Shown here: positions 1 to 6,737 of the stretch, piece after piece
Layout of the letters: each line of letters opens with the position of its first letter
How positions within the stretch are numbered: position 1 is the first letter of the stretch
Assembly (NCBI GenBank): GCA_965247635.1
Contig: CBDFHJ010000010.1
Location: forward strand, 124,001 to 188,000
DNA length: 64,000 bases
Source: CBDFHJ01 sp965247635
Lineage (GTDB): Bacteria; Chloroflexota; Dehalococcoidia; Lucifugimonadales; Australimonadaceae
Direction: 5' to 3'
The notes under the pieces: model-generated
What the model was told of the DNA's origin: nothing
Databases searched by the model: none
Seen by the model: only the letters and a program-made list of their open reading frames with translations
Translations under genes and position numbers: made by a program

Positions 1-606
1 GGCGGCACGGGCGGCTCGTTTGGCAGCTCGGCAGGCGAGCCGGGGGACGTGTATGACCACCTGGAAGCCGAGCTGGGTCGGCCGGTAGACCGCGACGCCC
101 TGCGAGCGCAGGTCCGCGAGCGGCACGGGCGGATGGTGGACCAGCTACCTCTTCAGCCGGGGGTCGCGGGGTACATAGCGGACGCTCAGGCCATGGGGCT
201 GAAGCTGGCCGTCGCCTCAAGCTCGTCGCGGCAGTGGGTGGCCGGCCACCTAGAGCGGCTGGGGGTGTTGGACCGCTTCGACGCCGTGGTGACCCGCGAC
301 GACGTGGCGCGCACCAAGCCGGAGCCGGACCTGTACCGCGCGGCGCTGGCCGGGCTGTCCGATGATGTCCCGACAAGTCGGGACTCATCGAGACTCTCGA
401 CAAAGTCGGAGGGCCTGTCGCCTGGGGAGGCCATCGCGCTGGAGGACTCGCCCAACGGCGTGACGGCGGCCAAGCGCGCGGGCCTGTTCTGCGTGGCCGT
501 GCCGAACCCCATGACCCGCGACCTGCCGCTGGACCACGCCGACCTGCGCCTCGCCTCGCTGGCGGACGTGCCGCTGCGGGAGCTGGTGGGACGGGTGGGC
601 AACTAG
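1..606 (+). CDS. HAD-superfamily hydrolase, beta-phosphoglucomutase-like (5' end missing)
   Basis: The reading frame is open from base 1, so the gene starts upstream of the window; 201 residues are visible. HAD motif II lies in the VASSSS stretch, the motif III lysine in the TKPEPDLY stretch, and motif IV in ALEDSPNG. The catalytic DxD motif I is off the window. The family dephosphorylates or isomerises small sugar phosphates in the cytosol; the substrate cannot be told from this fragment. About 20 residues (roughly bases 358-417) interrupt the usual short link between the KPEPDLY helix and the ALEDS motif. That insert contains an 18-base perfect palindrome also found in intergenic repeats. 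The gene converges on uvrA with only 3 bases between the stop codons. Confidence 0.85.
   Translation, partial: GGTGGSFGSSAGEPGDVYDHLEAELGRPVDRDALRAQVRERHGRMVDQLPLQPGVAGYIADAQAMGLKLAVASSSSRQWVAGHLERLGVLDRFDAVVTRDDVARTKPEPDLYRAALAGLSDDVPTSRDSSRLSTKSEGLSPGEAIALEDSPNGVTAAKRAGLFCVAVPNPMTRDLPLDHADLRLASLADVPLRELVGRVGN
367..384. repeat. Dispersed palindrome inside the HAD coding sequence
   Basis: Perfect inverted repeat, 8-base arms around AA (gtcccgac-aa-gtcgggac). Near-identical palindromes occur in non-coding DNA at 38895-38912 and 63232-63249. Here it sits inside an in-frame, roughly 54-60 base insertion in a coding sequence. Confidence 0.75.
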
Positions 607-609
607 CTG

Positions 610-3600
610 CTATTGGCGCGCCGCTGCCTTCTGCCGGCGGGTGCTGGGGCGCTTGGCCACGCCGTTGGCCTTGCGGTCGCCATCGCGTGACCGCGGGCCG
701 TTGGACCGGCGGCCGTTGCCGCTGGGCGGGGTCCAGCCGTGGCGCGCTAGGATAGGCGCCAGGTACTGGCCGGTGAAGGAGCTCTCGATCGTCGCCAGCT
801 TCTCCGGCGTGCCGGTGGCCACCACCTTGCCGCCGCTCATGCCGGCGCCGGGGCCCAGGTCGATGATCCAGTCGGCGTTCTTGATCAGGTCCATGTGGTG
901 CTCGATGAGCAGCACCGTGTTGCCGGCGTCCACCAGCCGGTGCAGCACCCGCAGCAGGTGGGCGCAGTCCTCGAAGGCCAGCCCCGTGGTGGGCTCGTCC
1001 AGGATGTACAGCGTCTTACCCGTGGCGCGGCGCGATAGCTCGGTGGACAGCTTCACCCGCTGGGCCTCGCCGCCGCTCAGGGTAGTGGCGGGCTGCCCCA
1101 GGCGGATGTAGCCCAGGCCCACGTCCTCCATGGTGGAGAGCCTGGGCTGGATGCGTGTGAAGTTCTCGAAGAAGGCCTGGGCCTCCGTCACCGTCATGTT
1201 CAGCACGTCGGCGATGTTCTTTCCCTTGAACTTAATCTCCAGGGCGTCGTCGTTGTACCGCTTGCCCTGGCATATCTCGCACGGCACCGTCACGTCCGGC
1301 AGGAACTGCATCTGGATCTGGATGTAGCCGTCGCCCTTGCACGCCTCGCACCGGCCGCCCTTCACGTTGAAGGAGAAGCGGCCCGGCAGGTACCCGCGGG
1401 CCCTGGCCTCCGGCAGCGCGGCGAACAGCTCGCGGATGGGCGTGAACGCGCCGACGTAGGTGGCTGGGTTGCTCCGGGGTGTGCGGCCGATAGGCGACTG
1501 GTCGATGTTCACCACTTTGTCGACGTACTCCATGCCCTCCACGCCCTTGCTGGCGCCCGGCCGGTCCTTGGCGTTGTACAGCCGTTGGGCCAGCCACTTG
1601 TACAGCACCTCGTAGACAAGGGTGGACTTGCCTGAGCCGGAGACGCCGGTGACGCACACCAGCTTGCCCAGCGGGATGTCCACGTCGATGCCGCGCAGGT
1701 TGTTTTCCCGCGCGCCCTTCACCCGCAGCCGTTGGCCGTTGCCCTTCCGACGCTGGGTGGGCAGGCTAATCTTCCGGCGTCCCGCCAGGTAGGCGCCGGT
1801 GAGCGACTCCTCGGCGTCCATGATGTCTTGGACGGTGCCCGAGGCCACCAGGTAGCCACCGTGTTCGCCTGCGCCGGGGCCCAGGTCCACGATGTGGTCC
1901 GCCGCGCGCATGAGCGCCTCGTCGTGCTCCACGATAACGACCGTGTTGCCCAGGTCGCGCAGCTGCTGGAGCGTGTGGATCAGCCGGCGGTCGTCCACGG
2001 CGTGCAAGCCCACGGAAGGCTCGTCGCACACGTACAGCACGCCCATGAGGCCGGAGCCGATCTGGGTAGCTAGCCGGATGCGCTGGGCTTCGCCGCCGCT
2101 GAGGGTGCCGGCCGTGCGGGAGAGCGTCAAGTACTCCAAACCGATATTCAGGAGGAACCGGAGCCGCGCCTCGATCTCCTTCAGGACCTGATAGGCGATG
2201 GTCTTTTCCCTGGGAGAGAGGACCGTTGGCTCCTGGTGACGGCGTGTAGCCTTGGTGTCGATTTTGCTGCCGTCCTTAGCGCCGTCAGGCGGGGGCGCCG
2301 GGTCGGCGGTGATCTGCCGCACCCACTCCGCGGCCTCGGCCACGGAGAAGTCCGTGAACTCGATGATATTTTTGCCGGCCACGGTCACGGCCAGCGACTC
2401 GGGTTTCAGCCGGGCCCCGTGGCACGACTGACACGCCTGGGCGGCCATGTACCGTTCGATCTCGCCGCGCATGTAGTCGGAATCGGTCTCCTGGAAGCGC
2501 CGCTCCATGCTGGGGATGACTCCCTCGAAGGTGGTCTCCCACTCGAAGTCCCTACCGTGACGGGACCGGTGCCGCATGGTGACCTTGGCAGGGGTGCCGT
2601 ACAGCAGCAGGTTGATGTGCTCGGGGTCCATGTCCTTCACCGGCACCTGCGTGGAGAAGCCGTACTGCCGCGCCACCGAATTGACCAGGCTGTAGTACCA
2701 CCGGGTGGCGGTGCCCGCCCGCGCCCACGGACGAATGGCGCCCTCCGCCAGGCTCATCTCTTTGTTGGAGAGCACCAGGTCGGGGTCAACCATCAGCTTA
2801 AAGCCCAGGCCGGTGCACTCGGGGCAGGCGCCGTGAGGGCTGTTGAAGCTGAAGCTGCGAGGCTCTAGCTCCGTGAAGCTGATGCCGCAGTACACGCAGG
2901 CGTAGTGCTCCGAGAACAGCCGCGCCTCGTTGGTGTCCACGTCCACCGTTTGCACGCCGCCCTCGCCGAACCGTAGCGCCGTCTCCACCGAGTCCACCAC
3001 CCGGCTGCGCTCCGTCTCGTCGTCCATCACCAGCCGGTCGACCACCACCTCGATGGTGTGCCACTTCTTCTTATCCAGGTCGATGGGCTCGTCCAAAGTG
3101 CGGACCTCGCCGTTCACCCGGACGCGGACGAAGCCGGCCTCCCGCGCCTCTTCGAACACCTCCTTGTGCTCGCCCTTGCGGTGGACAATCTTGGGCGCCA
3201 GCACCATGAAGCGGGCGCCTTTGGGCAGGTCCAGGATGCTCTGGACGATCTGTTGGACCGTCTGCCGCGCCACAGGACGACCGCAGTTGTAGCAGTGGGG
3301 GTGCCCAACCCTGGCGAAGAGCAGCCGTAGGTAGTCGTAGACCTCCGTAACGGTGCCCACCGTGGAGCGAGGGTTGTGCGAGACGCCCTTCTGGTCGATG
3401 GAGATGGAGGGTGAAAGGCCCTCAATATCGTCCACGTCGGGCTTGTCCATGCGTCCCAGGAACTGGCGGGCGTAGGCCGAGAGCGACTCCACGTAGCGGC
3501 GCTGTCCCTCGGCGTAGATGGTATCGAAGGCCAAGGTGGACTTGCCTGAGCCGGATGGGCCGGTGATGAGCACCAGCCGGTCTCTGGGTATGGAGACGTC

Positions 3601-3657
3601 GATGTTCTTGAGGTTGTGCTCTCGCGCACCCGTGACGACGATCTCTGTTTGCGCCAT
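610..3657 (-). CDS. uvrA: Excinuclease ABC subunit A (UvrA)
   Basis: DNA-damage recognition ATPase of nucleotide excision repair, acting as a dimer with UvrB. The protein is 1015 aa, longer than the usual ~940-960. Domains in order: first Walker A GPSGSGKST at residues 33-41, a first zinc module with CVYC and CPEC pairs, the first ABC signature LSGGEAQR, second Walker A GVSGSGKST, the C-terminal zinc finger (CEAC / CEIC), and a second LSGGEAQR. Extra length comes from a hydrophilic insert before the first signature and a basic, Gly/Arg/Lys-rich tail of about 40 residues. The frame stays open far upstream of 3657, but family homology begins at MAQTEIVV, so ATG 3657 is chosen. A strong call. 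Confidence 0.97.
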   Translation of the reverse strand: MAQTEIVVTGAREHNLKNIDVSIPRDRLVLITGPSGSGKSTLAFDTIYAEGQRRYVESLSAYARQFLGRMDKPDVDDIEGLSPSISIDQKGVSHNPRSTVGTVTEVYDYLRLLFARVGHPHCYNCGRPVARQTVQQIVQSILDLPKGARFMVLAPKIVHRKGEHKEVFEEAREAGFVRVRVNGEVRTLDEPIDLDKKKWHTIEVVVDRLVMDDETERSRVVDSVETALRFGEGGVQTVDVDTNEARLFSEHYACVYCGISFTELEPRSFSFNSPHGACPECTGLGFKLMVDPDLVLSNKEMSLAEGAIRPWARAGTATRWYYSLVNSVARQYGFSTQVPVKDMDPEHINLLLYGTPAKVTMRHRSRHGRDFEWETTFEGVIPSMERRFQETDSDYMRGEIERYMAAQACQSCHGARLKPESLAVTVAGKNIIEFTDFSVAEAAEWVRQITADPAPPPDGAKDGSKIDTKATRRHQEPTVLSPREKTIAYQVLKEIEARLRFLLNIGLEYLTLSRTAGTLSGGEAQRIRLATQIGSGLMGVLYVCDEPSVGLHAVDDRRLIHTLQQLRDLGNTVVIVEHDEALMRAADHIVDLGPGAGEHGGYLVASGTVQDIMDAEESLTGAYLAGRRKISLPTQRRKGNGQRLRVKGARENNLRGIDVDIPLGKLVCVTGVSGSGKSTLVYEVLYKWLAQRLYNAKDRPGASKGVEGMEYVDKVVNIDQSPIGRTPRSNPATYVGAFTPIRELFAALPEARARGYLPGRFSFNVKGGRCEACKGDGYIQIQMQFLPDVTVPCEICQGKRYNDDALEIKFKGKNIADVLNMTVTEAQAFFENFTRIQPRLSTMEDVGLGYIRLGQPATTLSGGEAQRVKLSTELSRRATGKTLYILDEPTTGLAFEDCAHLLRVLHRLVDAGNTVLLIEHHMDLIKNADWIIDLGPGAGMSGGKVVATGTPEKLATIESSFTGQYLAPILARHGWTPPSGNGRRSNGPRSRDGDRKANGVAKRPSTRRQKAAARQ

Positions 3658-3915
3658 GAGACTCCTACCCTGCGGTAAGCGGTGAAGCCCTATCGTATCA
3701 CGCGAGGCGGCCCCGCTCCTAGGTGCCGCCTTCCGCTGCTTCGACGGCGAACGGTGGCCCCGTTCTTCGTTGGATTGGCCGGCTGGACGTGCGTCGGCAT
3801 TGGTGTAAACTATGCGCGCCGCGGCCCGGTGGCTCAAGATAACCGCTGGCCCCGTAGCCGCGGAGGACAGGACGTAGGGGAGGGATTGACCCAAATTTCT
3901 TATGGAGGCGCGCCC

Positions 3916-4674
3916 ATGGCAGGAGTAGTTACCGAGACCCCCGACTTGCAAGTACCCGATGGCCAGATGGCCACGTTCAGCTATAGGCCGGAAGGGGACG
4001 GGAAGTTCCCGGCCGTTATCGTGATCCAGGAAATCTTCGGCGTGGAGCCGCATATTCAGGACGTGGCCCAGCGCTTCGCCAACGAGGGCTACTTCGCCAC
4101 CGCGCCCGACCTCTTCCACCGCTCCGGTCCCAAAATCGTCGTCCCGTACGCGGAGGCGCAAACAGGGATGGGATACCGCCAGCAGATGACCGACGAAGGC
4201 GTCGTCGACGACCTCAACGCCGTCGTACAGTACCTGAGGAGCCAGCCGAACGTCGACGCCGACCATATCGGGATAGTCGGCTTCTGCTTTGGTGGCCGGG
4301 TCACGTTCCTCGCCGCGGCGCGGGTGGCGGGCATCGGCGCGGCCGCTGTCTACTACGGCGGAGGCATCGTTCCTCGGGCCGACGCCGCGGCGGGTACGCC
4401 CAACCTGCTGGACGAAGCGGAGAACATTCCGTGCCCGGTCATCGGATTCTTCGGAGACCAGGACCAGGGAATCCCGCTGGAGGCCGTGAGCAAGATAGAG
4501 GAGACGCTCAAGAGTCACGGCAAGGACGTTCAAGTCCACGTGTACCCGGGCGCGGGCCATGGCTTCTTCTGCGACGGCCGCGGGAGCTACCACGAGGCGT
4601 CGGCCAAGGACGCCTGGCCCAAGACCCTTGATTTCTTTGGCCGTCACCTGAAGGGCGCCACGGTTGCAGGGTAA
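3916..4674 (+). CDS. Dienelactone hydrolase family protein
   Basis: Alpha/beta hydrolase of 252 aa, normal length for the family. The nucleophile elbow GFCFGG gives Cys124, with Asp181 (FFGDQDQG) and His215 (GAGHGFF) completing a Cys-Asp-His triad; Glu39 in the VIQEIFG stretch is the conserved family glutamate. Members open lactone rings such as dienelactone in aromatic degradation, but many have other substrates, so the true substrate is unknown. The start is ATG 3916 because GGAGG at 3904-3908 precedes it; the frame is open further upstream without family homology. The gene is divergent from uvrA and followed by a hairpin at 4711-4739. Confidence 0.92.
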   Translation: MAGVVTETPDLQVPDGQMATFSYRPEGDGKFPAVIVIQEIFGVEPHIQDVAQRFANEGYFATAPDLFHRSGPKIVVPYAEAQTGMGYRQQMTDEGVVDDLNAVVQYLRSQPNVDADHIGIVGFCFGGRVTFLAAARVAGIGAAAVYYGGGIVPRADAAAGTPNLLDEAENIPCPVIGFFGDQDQGIPLEAVSKIEETLKSHGKDVQVHVYPGAGHGFFCDGRGSYHEASAKDAWPKTLDFFGRHLKGATVAG

Positions 4675-4710
4675 GGCGACCGGTCCTTCACCTCGTTGGG
4701 AACATGAGTA

Positions 4711-4739
4711 GAGGCCGCGGCTTGTAACGCCGCGGCCTC
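4711..4739 (+). terminator. GC-rich hairpin after the dienelactone hydrolase gene
   Basis: Ten-base inverted repeat gaggccgcgg / ccgcggcctc around a 9-base loop, 36 bases past the stop codon. There is no T run, so it may act as a weak terminator or as a 3' stabiliser. Confidence 0.5.
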
Positions 4740-4789
4740 GAGGTGCTAGGCTCGCACACCGGCTTCCGAGTCCGCTTCCATCACTCGCA

Positions 4790-4937
4790 GTTCCATTGTC
4801 ATTCCAGCTCTTCTGTCATTCTGAGTCTGTCTGAGGCGGACGAAGGGCTCAGGGTGACAGCACTTCGTTCGTCATTCCGAGGAATCTGGCTTTCCTTTCT
4901 AGGGACGAGCCTAGGGGACCTGCCGCAGGGCTCAGGC
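4790..4937. repeat. Intergenic cluster of tcattc.gag-type palindromic repeat units
   Basis: Several short units beginning tcattc.gag or cattcc and units ending ctcagggtgaca are interleaved here. The same words recur at 50513-50640, 60130-60290 and 63045-63100. No gene is seen between 4675 and 5048. Confidence 0.6.
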
Positions 4938-4965
4938 TAAACTCCGCGCCGATTCGCTGGCCAGA

Positions 4966-5048
4966 GGCGGTCCGGCGTGGGATTAGCGGCCGCATCGCCT
5001 CCTGTCGGCGACAGGGACCCCGCAAGTAGGTCCAGGGCCGCGCCCTGG
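4966..5048 (-). repeat. Stop-abutting palindromic repeat, copy 1
   Basis: Read on the minus strand: the palindrome ccagggcgcggccctgg follows the dtd stop codon directly (no gap), then a body containing tgcggggtccctgtcgcc and cccacgccggacc. It is one of eight copies of an ~80-base family in this window. Confidence 0.8.
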
Positions 5049-5510
5049 TCAGCGTCGTGGCCGGTGTCGGTCGGCGCTGTCGATCAGGATGGTCACCGGG
5101 CCATCGTTGACCAGGGAGACGTGCATCCGCTCCTGAAACCGGCCCGTAACCACCCTTAGACCCGCCGATCGAAACCGCTCGGTCACCTGGGCGAACTGGA
5201 TGGCGGCAACCTCGGGGGCTGCCGCTTCGGTGAAGCTGGGCCTTCGTCCCCGCCGTGTGTCGGCGTAGAGGGTGAACTGGCTCACCAACAGCACCTCGCC
5301 ACCTACATCCAACACCGACCGGTCGAACCGGCCAGCGTCATCGGGGAATACGCGGAGGCCCGCCACCTTCCCCACGATGTAGTCGGCGTCCGCCGGCTGG
5401 TCGTCTTGGGCGATGGCCAGGAACACCAGTAAGCCGTAGCCGATGGCCGCGACCTGCTCGCCTTCCACGGCAACGGAGGCGTTGCGGACCCGCTGAAGGA
5501 GTGCTCGCAC
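5049..5510 (-). CDS. dtd: D-aminoacyl-tRNA deacylase (DTD)
   Basis: Homodimeric proofreading enzyme that hydrolyses D-aminoacyl-tRNA (and Gly-tRNA-Ala mischarging) in the cytosol. The 153 aa match the family length. The N-terminal MRALLQRV start, the conserved SQFTLYAD stretch and the NDGPVT motif near the C-terminus that forms the cross-subunit Gly-cisPro pocket region are all present. The start is GTG 5510. The leader is odd: a run of twelve G (bases 5516-5527 on this strand) lies 5 bases upstream, where a Shine-Dalgarno would sit. A repeat element touches the stop codon. Confidence 0.95.
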   Translation of the reverse strand: MRALLQRVRNASVAVEGEQVAAIGYGLLVFLAIAQDDQPADADYIVGKVAGLRVFPDDAGRFDRSVLDVGGEVLLVSQFTLYADTRRGRRPSFTEAAAPEVAAIQFAQVTERFRSAGLRVVTGRFQERMHVSLVNDGPVTILIDSADRHRPRR

Positions 5511-5515
5511 GGCTA

Positions 5516-5527
5516 CCCCCCCCCCCC
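5516..5527 (-). repeat. G12 homopolymer in the dtd leader
   Basis: Twelve consecutive C on the plus strand (G on the dtd strand), ending 5 bases before GTG 5510 and preceded by an ATG whose own G is the first of the run. The tract length sets whether that upstream ATG is in frame with dtd. Confidence 0.7.
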
Positions 5528-5590
5528 ATGGAATGATACCGGTGGATAGCTGGGGTCTAGGCGGAAGCTGACCGGGGAGAGGCCAACCCT

Positions 5591-5866
5591 TTAGTCGGAG
5601 TCGCTGTCGGAGTCTGAAGAGGCCGTGCTCGAGGCACTCTTATCGTCTTTGGAGCTGGAGGATGCGGTGCCAGAGGCACTTTCGCTCCGCCTACCGTAGT
5701 CAGTGGAGTAGAAACCGGACCCCTTATAGATCACGCCCACTGGGTGGAACGTGCGCTTGGCCGAGTTGTGGCACTGGGGACACTTTTGCACCGAAGCGGC
5801 ATCGAAGCCCTGCTTCAGCTCAAACTCGTGGCCGCATGTGTCACACGCATAACCATAAGTAGGCAA
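5591..5866 (-). CDS. FmdB-family zinc-ribbon protein
   Basis: A 91-aa putative regulatory zinc ribbon. The N-terminus PTYGYAC-x2-C and a later CPQC give the CxxC...CxxC zinc site, and the acidic/serine-rich tail (SSSSKDD, then SDSDSDSD) is typical of this family. TTG at 5866 is chosen as start because the family begins (M)PTYGYAC and GAGGA lies 6 bases upstream. The frame is open to ATG 5920, but that would translate through the CIRCE operator. Function is unknown in general; the CIRCE site puts it under HrcA heat-shock control. Confidence 0.88.
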   Translation of the reverse strand: MPTYGYACDTCGHEFELKQGFDAASVQKCPQCHNSAKRTFHPVGVIYKGSGFYSTDYGRRSESASGTASSSSKDDKSASSTASSDSDSDSD

Positions 5867-5889
5867 CGGCGTTCCTCGCGCGGTAATGC

Positions 5890-5916
5890 TTAGCACTCCC
5901 CGACGGGGAGTGCTAA
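5890..5916. promoter_or_regulatory. CIRCE element (HrcA operator)
   Basis: Exact match to the CIRCE consensus TTAGCACTC-N9-GAGTGCTAA. The palindrome extends to 5884-5922 with flanking taatgc/gcatta. It lies 23 bases upstream of the TTG start of the zinc-ribbon gene and about 140 bases upstream of divergent rpsU. Confidence 0.95.
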
Positions 5917-6053
5917 GCATTAGGATACGCGCGGGGCGTCAATGGTGTCAATGGCGGTCCGGTGGTTGCGGGCCTGGTTGCCGCCCACCCTGGACCTATG
6001 GTATCGTGTCCCGCGTAGCGGTCGGCATCGCTTTGAAAGGAAGTGCGAGCTAC

Positions 6054-6242
6054 ATGGCTTTTGTAACGTTGCGGGAAGGCGAGTCGCCGGAGGGTCTTGT
6101 GGGCCGCTTCCGCTCGGCGGTGACTCGAGCGGGGGTCCTCAAGCAGCACAAGGAGCGCCGCTTCTTCCGCTCCAAAGGTGAAAAGGCTCGGCTAGCCGCC
6201 AGGCGGGCAGCGCGCCGCCGCCGTCGCTCCGCCGCCGGCTAG
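6054..6242 (+). CDS. rpsU: Small ribosomal subunit protein bS21
   Basis: A 62-aa basic protein of the 30S subunit. It has the bS21 features: MAFVTLREGES start, FRSAVTRAGVL, the KERRFF motif and an Arg/Ala-rich tail. ATG 6054 is preceded by AAGGAAG at 6037-6043. It is divergent from the CIRCE-controlled zinc-ribbon gene and followed by a hairpin. Confidence 0.93.
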   Translation: MAFVTLREGESPEGLVGRFRSAVTRAGVLKQHKERRFFRSKGEKARLAARRAARRRRRSAAG

Positions 6243-6274
6243 CCCACTCACCCATATTCCGGCACACGCACACG

Positions 6275-6304
6275 GGCCTCCCTCAGGGGAGGCCGGTCTT
6301 GTTC
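6275..6304 (+). terminator. Terminator-like hairpin after rpsU
   Basis: Stem ggcctccc / gggaggcc with a 4-base loop, followed by ggtcttgttcc. It is 33 bases past the rpsU stop. The T tract is weak. Confidence 0.6.
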
Positions 6305-6373
6305 CTCCCTCTAGCAGGCGCCTTCTCGGGCCTCCCGCAGCCGCCTCCCCACGCGTCCCGCACTCCCTTGTCC

Positions 6374-6396
6374 TTAGGAATGTATTGACATTCTAA
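6374..6396. promoter_or_regulatory. Inverted repeat overlapping a TTGACA box upstream of the HTH-nadE frame
   Basis: Sequence ttaggaatgt-attg-acattctaa: arms gaatgt/acattc with near-symmetric tta/taa flanks. A perfect TTGACA (6385-6390) lies inside it; no good -10 box follows at 17 bases. It looks like an operator placed on a promoter, 36 bases upstream of ATG 6432. Confidence 0.45.
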
Positions 6397-6431
6397 AGGC
6401 CGTGCGCCAAGATGAAGTTGAGGAGGGCGCC

Positions 6432-6737
6432 ATGAGTTTATGGGAGGACACCGAGCGCCGGCACGGCAGGCCCATGCAGGAGATCCTGCTGGACGGTTAC
6501 GTTCGGCACGGGACGATCCAGGGCATCGCGGACGAGCTCGGTGTGTCGCGGAACACGCTACACATCTGGCTTCGCGTGAGCGGGCTGACCGCTATGGCGT
6601 TGCGTGCCCATGCCAGGGCGAGACGGGCAGGGAGTCAGCCCGCCCTTGGCGATGGCCGCACGTCGAGCCCGACGCCGCGGCGCGGACCGGATGCCCCCCG
6701 ACACCGCAGTGTGATTGGAGGGGGCGGAAGGAGGACC
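6432..6737 (+). CDS. Helix-turn-helix segment, in frame with nadE
   Basis: ATG 6432 follows a strong AGGAGG at 6421-6426. About 55 residues with a clear helix-turn-helix (IADELGVSRNTLHIW near residues 32-46) are followed by a ~45-residue Ala/Arg/Gly/Pro-rich stretch. The frame has no stop before the NadE start at 6738, so either a 681-aa HTH-NadE fusion is made, or both starts are used: nadE has its own AAGGAGG at 6728-6734. The linker looks non-globular. It could be an autoregulatory domain or a leader; I cannot decide between these. Confidence 0.5.

Noticed and set aside
3658..4647. Upstream extension of uvrA to a 1345-residue protein
   Set aside because: The extra ~330 codons lie antisense to the dienelactone hydrolase gene and show no UvrA homology; family homology begins at MAQTEIVV.
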